From Ga0077527 sp050250695 (GTDB lineage: Bacteria > Pseudomonadota > Gammaproteobacteria > Burkholderiales > SG8-41), in the NCBI GenBank assembly GCA_050250695.1, contig JBFWOE010000185.1, forward strand, positions 1 through 5,241: a stretch of 5,241 nt of DNA, written 5' to 3'. Every line of letters starts with the position of its first letter. The first letter of the stretch is position 1. This document shows, in pieces, positions 1 to 5,022 of this stretch. The position numbers and the translations under genes were made by a program. The notes below the pieces were generated by a model. That model did not search any database. It was not told the origin of the DNA and was given only the letters and a program-made list of their open reading frames with translations.

Positions 1-1
1 C

Positions 2-253
2 GAGCGCAAGGCCGCCGTCGCCGAGACGGCATGGAAAGCCGTCGCACCCGCGCTCGACGTGCTGGAAACCGCGCTGAAAAAATCGGAATGGCTGGCCGGT
101 CCGGCGTTCTCGGTGGCGGACCTCAACGTCGCGGGCGCGCTCTACCGCGCGCTGTCGATCGACCTGTCGAAGTGGCCGCACCTCAAGGCCTGGATCAACC
201 GCTGCTGGGAGCGCCCTGCCGCGAAAAAAGCGCGGGCTATGCGCGAGGACTGA
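2..253 (+). CDS. Glutathione S-transferase, C-terminal part (5' end outside window)
   Basis: The reading frame is open from base 2 to a TGA at 251-253 and gives the last 83 residues of a protein that starts upstream of the window. The visible part is the all-helical C-terminal domain of a glutathione S-transferase. Its best marker is the WLAGPAFSVADLNVAG segment (fragment residues 30-45), which carries the Ser-x-x-Asp N-capping box (S37, D40) conserved in GST folds. It is followed by a helix with a WPHLKAWINRCWERPAAKKA-type ending, the usual GST C-terminal helix. The family is cytosolic and conjugates glutathione to electrophiles or acts as a glutathione peroxidase or isomerase. The glutathione-binding thioredoxin domain is not in view, so class and substrate cannot be given. 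It lies just upstream of the sigma-factor gene in the same direction with no visible terminator, so read-through into the sigma gene is possible. I am confident of the family and not of the subclass. Confidence 0.88.
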   Translation, partial: ERKAAVAETAWKAVAPALDVLETALKKSEWLAGPAFSVADLNVAGALYRALSIDLSKWPHLKAWINRCWERPAAKKARAMRED

Positions 254-313
254 TCCGGCCGGTTGTTTTACTGCGTCACCGCCATCGTGGAAGCGCCTCC
301 CGACCTGCGCACC

Positions 314-1519
314 ATGGTGGACGCCGTCTACCGCGCCGAGTCGCGCCGCGTGTTCGCGACGCTGGTCCGCCTGCTCGGCGATTTCGACGCCGCCGAGGAA
401 GCGCTGCACGAGGCCTTCCGCGCCGCGCTCGAACAGTGGCCGCGCGACGGCGCGCCCGCCAATCCGCGGGCCTGGCTGGTGTCGGCCGGCCGGTTCAAGG
501 CCATAGACCGCATCCGCCGCGACGCGCGCATGGACGCGCTCGACGACGAGGCCGTGGAAAACATCGCCGCGCCGGAGGCGCCCGAAGCCGAAGAAATCGA
601 GGACGACCGCCTGCGCCTCGTGTTCACCTGCTGCCATCCCGCGCTCGCCCCCGACGCGCAGGTCGCGCTGACGCTGCGCGAGGTCTGCGGACTCACCACC
701 GAGGAAATCGCGCAGGCCTTCCTCACCGCGGCGCCGACGCTGGCGCAGCGCATCGTGCGCGCCAAGAACAAGATCCGCGACGCAAAAATCCCCTACCAGG
801 TGCCGTCCGGCGCCGAACTGCCCGAACGGCTGGATGCCGTGCTGCGGGTGATCTACCTGGTGTTCAACGAAGGTTATGCCGCGTCGTCGGGTGCGACGCT
901 GACCCGCCGCGATCTCTCGGGCGAGGCGATCCGCCTCGCGCGCCTGCTGGTCGAACTGCTGCCCGAGCCCGAGGCCACCGGCCTGCTCGCGCTGATGCTG
1001 CTGCACGAATCGCGGCGCGCGGCGCGCGCGACCCCGGAAGGCGACCTGATCCTGCTCGGCGAACAGGACCGCGCCTTGTGGGATCGTGCGCTGATCGATG
1101 AAGGCACCGCGCTCGCCGAACGCGCGCTGGCCGCCGGCGTCGGGCCCTATGCGCTGCAGGCCGCGATCTCGGCGCTGCATGCCGAGGCGGCCACGGCGGC
1201 GGCGACCGACTGGGCGCAGATCACCGGTCTTTATGATGTATTGTTGCGCATCGAACCCTCGCCGGTGGTGGAACTCAACCGCGCGGTGGCGGTGGCGATG
1301 CGCGACGGACCGCAGGCGGGACTGGCGCTGGTCGACGCCATACTCGACCGCGGCGACCTCGCCAATTACCGGCTGGCGCACGCGGCACGCGCCGATTTCT
1401 GCCGGCGGCTGGGCCGGGACGATGAGGCACGTGCGTCCTATCAGCGCGCGCTGCGGCTCACCCGCCAGGAACCGGAGCAGCGGTTCCTCGAACGCCGGCT
1501 CGCCGCGCTCAAAAAATAA
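314..1519 (+). CDS. ECF RNA polymerase sigma factor with long C-terminal helical extension (ECF42 type, DUF6596)
   Basis: This is a cytoplasmic sigma factor that should direct RNA polymerase to a small regulon. With the ATG at 314 it has 401 residues, about twice a minimal ECF sigma factor and normal for this group. Sigma region 2 is at about 5-70 (VYRAESRRVFATLVRLLGDF, then AWLVSAGRFKAIDRIRR at 53-69, the -10 recognition part). Region 4 is at about 98-155, with the helix-turn-helix GLTTEEIAQAFLTAAPTLAQR. The linker carries FTCCHPAL (104-111). The extension follows: FNEGYAASSG (184-193) marks DUF6596, and 260-400 is helical and TPR-like, ending in YQRALRLTRQEPEQRFLERRLAAL. The frame is open further upstream, with TTG at 263 and GTG at 287. 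I prefer ATG 314 because similarity starts there (VDAVYRAESRRV), but no start has a good Shine-Dalgarno site. No anti-sigma gene is visible. ECF42 factors are known for neighbouring DGPF genes, exactly as here. Confidence 0.9.
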   Translation: MVDAVYRAESRRVFATLVRLLGDFDAAEEALHEAFRAALEQWPRDGAPANPRAWLVSAGRFKAIDRIRRDARMDALDDEAVENIAAPEAPEAEEIEDDRLRLVFTCCHPALAPDAQVALTLREVCGLTTEEIAQAFLTAAPTLAQRIVRAKNKIRDAKIPYQVPSGAELPERLDAVLRVIYLVFNEGYAASSGATLTRRDLSGEAIRLARLLVELLPEPEATGLLALMLLHESRRAARATPEGDLILLGEQDRALWDRALIDEGTALAERALAAGVGPYALQAAISALHAEAATAAATDWAQITGLYDVLLRIEPSPVVELNRAVAVAMRDGPQAGLALVDAILDRGDLANYRLAHAARADFCRRLGRDDEARASYQRALRLTRQEPEQRFLERRLAALKK

Positions 1520-1530
1520 TTTCCAGGGGA

Positions 1531-1558
1531 TGTCGAAACGGCGCCCGGCCGTTCGACC
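1531..1558 (+). promoter_or_regulatory. Probable ECF42-dependent promoter for the YCII/DGPF operon
   Basis: TGTCGA at 1531-1536 (-35) is followed by 17 bases and then CGACC at 1554-1558 (-10 region). From memory, work on ECF42 factors in Streptomyces reported a target motif with TGTCGA at -35 and CG(A/T)C at -10, so both boxes and the spacing fit. The site lies 12 bp after the sigma-factor stop and about 70 bp before the first YCII gene. That position suggests the sigma factor drives the downstream operon. Transcription would begin near 1563-1566, leaving a leader of roughly 65 bases. TGTCGA also occurs at 153 and 165 inside the GST gene, but without a CGAC box at the right distance. The sequence match is direct; that it is a functional target is inferred. 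Confidence 0.7.
1532..1557. repeat. Imperfect inverted repeat overlapping both promoter boxes
   Basis: GTCGAA (1532-1537) is complementary to TTCGAC (1552-1557). The pairing continues with CGG (1539-1541) to CCG (1549-1551) after a single unpaired A at 1538, leaving a short loop. The dyad covers most of the -35 box and the CGAC of the -10 box. It could be an operator for a dimeric regulator, or a hairpin in transcripts reading through from the sigma gene. No T-run follows, so it does not look like an intrinsic terminator. Part of the symmetry is forced because the two boxes themselves (GTCGA and CGAC) are nearly complementary. Confidence 0.5.
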
Positions 1559-1630
1559 AGAGAACAGGAACGGTCGTTACCCCGCTGCGACCATGCATAA
1601 AATATCGTTTATAAACAAGGAGTTATAGAC
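1559..1630 (+). other. Operon leader with AT-rich 3' half and an 11-codon ORF
   Basis: This is the probable 5' untranslated leader of the first YCII gene. The stretch 1596-1630 is clearly richer in A and T than anything else in the window. It carries a strong Shine-Dalgarno site, AAGGAG at 1617-1622, 8 bases before the ATG at 1631. A short ORF, ATG 1593 to TAG 1628 (MHKISFINKEL), runs through that ribosome site. It has no Shine-Dalgarno of its own, so a leader-peptide role is only a possibility. GAACGG at 1568-1573 is complementary to CCGTTC at 1549-1554 and could compete with the promoter dyad in read-through RNA. Confidence 0.35.
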
Positions 1631-2047
1631 ATGCGCTTCATGATCATCGTCAAGGCCACCCGGGACAGCGAAGCCGGCGTGATGCCGGAAGAAGAACTGC
1701 TCCGGGACATGCAGCAGTACCACGAAGAACTCGCCAAAGCCGGCGTACTGGTCGACGGATCCGGGCTCAAGCCGAGTTCAAAAGGCTGGCGCATCCAGTA
1801 CCGCGGCGACAAGCGCACTTACATTGACGGCCCCTTCGCCGAAACCAAGGAGCTGATCGCCGGCTACACCATCATCAGCGTCAAATCGCTGCAGGAAGCG
1901 ATCGAGTGGACCAGACGTTTCCCGAACCCCGCGGGCAGGGGCAGGGACGCCGAGATCGAAGTGCGCGAATTCTTCGAGCTCGAGGATTTCGAACCCAGCG
2001 AAACCATCGAGAAATTCCGGGCCATCGGCATCGGGGCGAACAGATGA
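1631..2047 (+). CDS. YCII-related (DGPF) domain protein, copy 1
   Basis: A 138-residue cytoplasmic protein of the YCII/DGPF family. It starts with the usual beta strand (MRFMIIVKAT), then a helix (EEELLRDMQQYHEELAKAG, with H31). The signature is DGPFAETKELIAGY at residues 66-79, followed by the helix SLQEAIEWTRRFP. The C-terminus ends in a glutamate-rich strand (EIEVREFFELEDF). It belongs to the longer DGPF subtype that starts MRFM and differs clearly from the two later copies. The fold is ferredoxin-like alpha+beta, usually dimeric. No reaction has been established for DGPF proteins. The start is secured by AAGGAG at 1617-1622, 8 bases upstream. It is the first gene after the putative ECF42 promoter, the typical place for a DGPF gene in these clusters, and is thus the most likely direct target of the sigma factor. 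Confidence 0.93.
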   Translation: MRFMIIVKATRDSEAGVMPEEELLRDMQQYHEELAKAGVLVDGSGLKPSSKGWRIQYRGDKRTYIDGPFAETKELIAGYTIISVKSLQEAIEWTRRFPNPAGRGRDAEIEVREFFELEDFEPSETIEKFRAIGIGANR

Positions 2048-2082
2048 ACACTGACACGCTGCGCAAAGCCGCGGCAAAATAA
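2044..2082 (+). other. 12-codon ORF overlapping the YCII stop (possible gene remnant or translational coupler)
   Basis: An ATG at 2044 overlaps the TGA of YCII copy 1 as ATGA, the classic arrangement for translational coupling. The ORF gives MNTDTLRKAAAK and stops at TAA 2080-2082. It is too short to assign. It may be chance, the stub of a gene that once began here, or a short coupled peptide. No homology can be claimed. Confidence 0.2.
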
Positions 2083-2089
2083 CGCAGCG
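2057..2089 (+). repeat. Intra-operon inverted repeat (possible RNA hairpin)
   Basis: CGCTGCG (2057-2063) pairs with CGCAGCG (2083-2089) over seven bases around a 19-base loop. The loop itself contains the palindrome GCCGCGGC (2068-2075). It sits in the 65-bp gap between the first YCII gene and the SRPBCC gene, the widest gap in the operon. There is no following T-run, so a Rho-independent terminator is unlikely. A processing or mRNA-stability element is possible but unproven. Confidence 0.3.
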
Positions 2090-2112
2090 CCATATTTCCC
2101 CCGGGAGTTCCC

Positions 2113-2640
2113 ATGCTCACCACCATTGTCATTGCCGTGCCCGTGCTGGTCGCCGCATTCCTGGCCTACGCCGCGACCCGGCCCGACACCTTCACCGTCC
2201 AGCGCAACACCCTGATCCAGGCGCCGCCGGAAAAAGTGTTTGCGCTGATCGACGATTACCGCGCCTGGGGCGCCTGGTCGCCGTGGGAACACAAGGATCC
2301 GGCGATGCGGCGCAGCTTCGGCGCCGCCACCCGCGGTACGGGCGCGACCTACGCCTGGGAAGGCGACAAGAACGTCGGCAAGGGCAGCATGACGACGCTG
2401 GAATCACTGCCGCCGTCGAAAGTCGTGCTCAGGCTCGATTTCGAGAAACCGTTCGCAGCGCACAACACGGTCACCTTCACGCTGGCACCCGAGGGCGGCG
2501 GCACACGCGTCAACTGGAAAATGGAGGGGCCCGTGCCGTACTTCTTCAAAATCATGCACCTGCTGATCGATATGGACAAAATGTGCGGCAAAGATTTCGA
2601 AGCCGGGCTGGCGGCGATGAAAGCCGCCGCCGAAAAATGA
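2113..2640 (+). CDS. SRPBCC (START/polyketide-cyclase-like) family protein with N-terminal membrane segment
   Basis: A 175-residue protein. Residues 2-20 (LTTIVIAVPVLVAAFLAYA) form a hydrophobic helix without a clear cleavage site and probably act as a membrane anchor. From about residue 26 to the end is an SRPBCC helix-grip domain: strand TFTVQRNTLIQAPPEKVFALIDDYRAW, WSPWEHKDPAMRRSFG (55-70), GATYAWEGDKNVGKGSM, then the long C-terminal helix from about 147. The domain encloses a hydrophobic pocket that in relatives binds lipids, aromatic compounds or polyketides. No catalytic residue can be named, and the ligand is unknown. The length is usual for this anchored subfamily. GGGAG at 2103-2107 lies 5 bases before the ATG. 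The gene sits between DGPF genes in the same operon. SRPBCC proteins are common partners in ECF-sigma/DGPF neighbourhoods, which suggests a shared small-molecule or stress role. Confidence 0.9.
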   Translation: MLTTIVIAVPVLVAAFLAYAATRPDTFTVQRNTLIQAPPEKVFALIDDYRAWGAWSPWEHKDPAMRRSFGAATRGTGATYAWEGDKNVGKGSMTTLESLPPSKVVLRLDFEKPFAAHNTVTFTLAPEGGGTRVNWKMEGPVPYFFKIMHLLIDMDKMCGKDFEAGLAAMKAAAEK

Positions 2641-2665
2641 ACCGCCAAACATCAAGGAAATACCT

Positions 2666-3049
2666 ATGAAATTCCTGTGCCTGCTCAGTGCCGAACAAGT
2701 GATGGAACAGATGACGGAAGCCGATGCCGCGGCCCATTTTGCGGAATACACCCGATTCACCGACGAGATCCGCGCCAGCGGCCATTACCTCGGCTGCAAC
2801 CGGCTGTTGCCCCCGTCGGAGGCCACCACGATCCGCGTGCGTAACGGAAAAATATCGATGACCGACGGCCCATGGGTCGAAACCAAGGAGCAGCTTGGCG
2901 GTTATTACCTGATCGAGGCGCGTGACCTCAACGAAGCCATCCGTATCGCCGCGAAAATTCCCTGTGCGTCGCGCGGCTGCGTGGAGATCCGTCCGGTCGC
3001 GGAAGACGAACAGACTGTCACCGCCCTCGGTTTCGACCGCCACCCCTGA
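2666..3049 (+). CDS. YCII-related (DGPF) domain protein, copy 2, DGPW variant
   Basis: A 127-residue DGPF-family protein beginning MKFLCLLSAEQ. It has the pre-signature segment ASGHYLGCNRLLPPSEATTIRVRNGK (37-62), the signature MTDGPWVETKEQLGGYYLIEA (65-85), and the helix DLNEAIRIAAKIP. The fourth signature residue is Trp (W70) instead of the usual Phe. Three cysteines in the second half (C44, C100, C105) are absent from the matching positions of copy 3. AAGGAA at 2654-2659 lies 6 bases before the ATG. It follows the SRPBCC gene by 25 bp and precedes copy 3 by 13 bp, so the genes are surely co-transcribed. By hand alignment from SGH to RPV, copies 2 and 3 share about 42 of 74 residues, consistent with an old tandem duplication. 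The fold is as for other YCII proteins; the function is unknown. Confidence 0.92.
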   Translation: MKFLCLLSAEQVMEQMTEADAAAHFAEYTRFTDEIRASGHYLGCNRLLPPSEATTIRVRNGKISMTDGPWVETKEQLGGYYLIEARDLNEAIRIAAKIPCASRGCVEIRPVAEDEQTVTALGFDRHP

Positions 3050-3062
3050 ACCGGAGCCGACA

Positions 3063-3425
3063 ATGAAATACCTGTGCCTGGTCTACCTCGACGAAAAGCG
3101 TCTCAACGAACTGCCGGACGAGGACTGCGTCGAATTCGACGCCTCCATCCGCAACAGCGGCCACTGCATCGCCTCGGAAGCGCTGGAGTCGGTGCAGACC
3201 GCGACCACGGTGCGGGTGCGCGAAGGCAAAACCTCGGTCACCGACGGCCCCTTTGCCGAAACCAAGGAGCAGCTCGCCGGTTTCTACATGATCGACGCCA
3301 AAAACCTCGACGAGGCGATCGGCATCGCGTCGAAAATCCCGCCGGCGCGCGTCGGCAGCATCGAGGTGCGCCCGGTGCGGCCGATCCGCGAAACCGTGGC
3401 CGCGGCACAGGCTAAAAAAAGCTGA
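3063..3425 (+). CDS. YCII-related (DGPF) domain protein, copy 3
   Basis: A 120-residue DGPF-family protein, MKYLCLVYLDEKRLNELPDE at the start. It has SGHCIASEALESVQTATTVRVREGK (32-56), the canonical signature VTDGPFAETKEQLAGFYMIDA (59-79), and the helix NLDEAIGIASKIP. The tail ends AAAQAKKS. The frame stays open upstream to 2922, but ATG 3063 is chosen for two reasons: GGAG at 3053-3056 lies 6 bases before it, and MKYLCLVYLDE is the standard beginning of this subfamily. The upstream extension would overlap copy 2 and has no family similarity. It is closest to copy 2 in protein sequence. Its signature DNA (3243-3269) differs from that of copy 1 (1826-1852) at only one of 27 bases. Retaining several divergent DGPF copies may reflect hetero-dimers or separate ligands; that is inference. 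Confidence 0.93.
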   Translation: MKYLCLVYLDEKRLNELPDEDCVEFDASIRNSGHCIASEALESVQTATTVRVREGKTSVTDGPFAETKEQLAGFYMIDAKNLDEAIGIASKIPPARVGSIEVRPVRPIRETVAAAQAKKS

Positions 3426-3459
3426 ACACGCTTTTGCATCACCACCAAGGAGAAGACTC

Positions 3460-3819
3460 ATGTCATACGTGGACGGATTCGTATTGCCGGTACCGAAAAA
3501 GAACGTTGCAGCCTATCGCAGCATCGCGCGCAAGGCGGGCAAGGTGTGGCGCGACCACGGCGCGCTGCAGTACATGGAATGCGTCGCCGACGACGTGAAA
3601 CCCGGCAAGTGGACCTCGTTTCCGCAGAGCGTGAAACTGAAGAAAAACGAGACCGTGGTGTTTGCCTACATCGTCTACAGGTCGCGCGCCCACCGCGACC
3701 GCGTCAACGCCAGGGTGATGAAGGATCCGCGCCTCGCGGCGATGGGCGACATCAAGGACATGCCCTTCGACGCCAAACGCATGATTTTCGGCGGCTTCAA
3801 GACCATCGTCAGCGCCTGA
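3460..3819 (+). CDS. DUF1428 family protein (YbaA-like)
   Basis: A 119-residue cytoplasmic protein of the DUF1428 family, to which E. coli YbaA belongs. Nearly the whole chain is family-like: MSYVDGFVLPVPKKNVAAYR (1-20), ARKAGKVWRDHGALQYMECVADD (23-45), ETVVFAYIVYRSRAHRDRVNARVMKDPR (64-91) and MPFDAKRMIFGGFK (101-114). The fold is a ferredoxin-like dimeric alpha/beta barrel, as in YCII proteins and antibiotic-biosynthesis monooxygenases. No activity is established. The length is normal and nothing looks damaged. AAGGAG at 3447-3452 lies 7 bases before the ATG, one of the strongest ribosome sites here. It follows YCII copy 3 by 34 bp. Its presence extends the theme of small ferredoxin-like proteins in this operon. 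Confidence 0.94.
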   Translation: MSYVDGFVLPVPKKNVAAYRSIARKAGKVWRDHGALQYMECVADDVKPGKWTSFPQSVKLKKNETVVFAYIVYRSRAHRDRVNARVMKDPRLAAMGDIKDMPFDAKRMIFGGFKTIVSA

Positions 3820-3846
3820 TATCCACCCAACGACAAGGAGCCCGTC

Positions 3847-5010
3847 ATGGCCGCTTCCCGGAAAAAATCACCCGCCCGCAAACCCCGCACCACCCTGCTG
3901 GTCGCCACGCGCAAGGGTGCCTGGCTGTTCCACGGCGACGCATCGCGCAAAACCTGGAAGGCCGACGGCCCGCATTTCCTCGGCCACGTGATCAGCCAGA
4001 TGGCGCTCGATCCGCGCGACGGCAAAACCCTGCTCGCCGCGGCGAAGACCGGCCACCTCGGACCCACGGTGTTCCGCTCCACCGACATGGGCAGGACCTG
4101 GAAGGAAGCCGCGCAGCCACCGGCCTTTGCCAAGGCGCCCGAGGGCGAAAAAGGCCGCTCGGTCGACCACACCTTCTGGCTGACGCCCGCGCATGCCAAT
4201 GAGCCGAACGTCTGGTACGCCGGCACCAGCCCGCAGGGCCTGTTCCGTTCCGAAGACGGCGGCGTCACCTGGAAGCCGTTCTCCATCATCAACGACGATC
4301 CGCAGTTCCGCTCGTGGATGGGCACGCAGCAGGACGGCACGCCCGACGGCCCCAAGCTGCATTCGATCATCGTCGATCCGCGCGACCCCAAACACCTCTA
4401 CATCGGCATGTCCGGCGGCGGTGTGCATGAAACCGTGGACGGCGGCAGGACGTGGAAGGTGATGATCAAGGGCCTCGACGTGGTCGAAGGTTTCGGCTTC
4501 GATCCCGCGCAGCCGACCTTCCACGACCCGCACTGCCTGCGCATGTGCCCGTCGAATCCCGACCGCATCTACCAGCAGAACCACTGCGGCATCTACCGCA
4601 TCGACCGCCCGTCCGACACCTGGCAGCGCATCGGCAAGGCCATGCCGAAAACCGTGGGCGACATCGGATTCCCGATGGTGGTGCATCCGCGCGACGACAA
4701 CACGGCGTGGGTGTTCCCTATGGACGGCACCAGCGTGTGGCCGCGCACCAGTCCCGGCGGCAAGCCCGCGGCCTACGGCACCAAGAACGGCGGCAAGACC
4801 TGGCAGCGACTGGACGCCGGCATGCCGAAATCACAGGCGTGGTGGACGGTCAAGCGCCAGGCGATGAGCGCTGACACGCACGACGCGGTGGGCCTGTATT
4901 TCGGAACCACCAGCGGCGAACTGTGGATGAGCCGCGATGAAGGCAGGCGCTGGACCTGCATCGCGAAACACCTGCCGGAAATCTACGCGGTGGATACGGC
5001 GACGCGCTGA
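3847..5010 (+). CDS. Cytoplasmic Asp-box (BNR/WD40/YVTN-like) beta-propeller protein
   Basis: A 387-residue protein often annotated as an exo-alpha-sialidase-like or VPS10-like repeat protein. Five clear Asp boxes (S/T-x-D/N-x-G-x-x-W) lie at 78-85, 135-142, 196-203, 312-319 and 362-369. Two degenerate ones end at W37 and W259. The seven Trp positions are 48-61 residues apart, which suggests a seven-bladed propeller. There is no signal peptide: the N-terminus is basic (MAASRKKSPARKPR), so it is likely cytoplasmic, and I see no evidence for sialidase catalysis. A His/Cys-rich stretch (HDPHCLRMC at 226-234, QQNHCG at 243-248) could bind a metal. AAGGAG at 3835-3840 lies 6 bases before the ATG. 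A MoaD/ThiS-like gene begins 12 bp after its stop, a pairing I recall seeing elsewhere, so the two products may act together. Substrate and role are unknown. Confidence 0.88.
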   Translation: MAASRKKSPARKPRTTLLVATRKGAWLFHGDASRKTWKADGPHFLGHVISQMALDPRDGKTLLAAAKTGHLGPTVFRSTDMGRTWKEAAQPPAFAKAPEGEKGRSVDHTFWLTPAHANEPNVWYAGTSPQGLFRSEDGGVTWKPFSIINDDPQFRSWMGTQQDGTPDGPKLHSIIVDPRDPKHLYIGMSGGGVHETVDGGRTWKVMIKGLDVVEGFGFDPAQPTFHDPHCLRMCPSNPDRIYQQNHCGIYRIDRPSDTWQRIGKAMPKTVGDIGFPMVVHPRDDNTAWVFPMDGTSVWPRTSPGGKPAAYGTKNGGKTWQRLDAGMPKSQAWWTVKRQAMSADTHDAVGLYFGTTSGELWMSRDEGRRWTCIAKHLPEIYAVDTATR

Positions 5011-5022
5011 GCAGGACCGGCG

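Noticed and set aside
153..170. Two further TGTCGA hexamers
   Set aside because: They lie in the GST coding region and no CG(A/T)C box occurs 16-18 bases downstream, so they are probably chance.
31..1101. Long + strand frame of 356 codons overlapping the GST and sigma genes
   Set aside because: Arg/Ala/Pro-rich composition typical of a shifted GC-rich frame. It runs across the GST stop and through the sigma factor, whose frame has clear family similarity.
1532..1557. Rho-independent terminator for the sigma gene
   Set aside because: The dyad has no downstream T-run and its arms are the promoter boxes.
1574..1603. Sigma-70-type promoter with TAAAAT (1598-1603) as -10
   Set aside because: The base run at the matching -35 position (near 1575-1580) bears little likeness to TTGACA.
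2922..3062. N-terminal extension of YCII copy 3 from an ATG at 2922
   Set aside because: It overlaps copy 2 in another frame, is not family-like, and the ATG at 3063 has GGAG at proper spacing.
3675..4686. Long minus-strand open frames (3675-4391, 3868-4686)
   Set aside because: They lie antisense to DUF1428 and the propeller gene, have no recognisable family, and are explained by high GC at third positions.
3847..5010. True secreted sialidase
   Set aside because: Asp boxes alone do not define the enzyme. There is no signal peptide and I cannot identify the Arg triad and Tyr/Glu set of sialidases.
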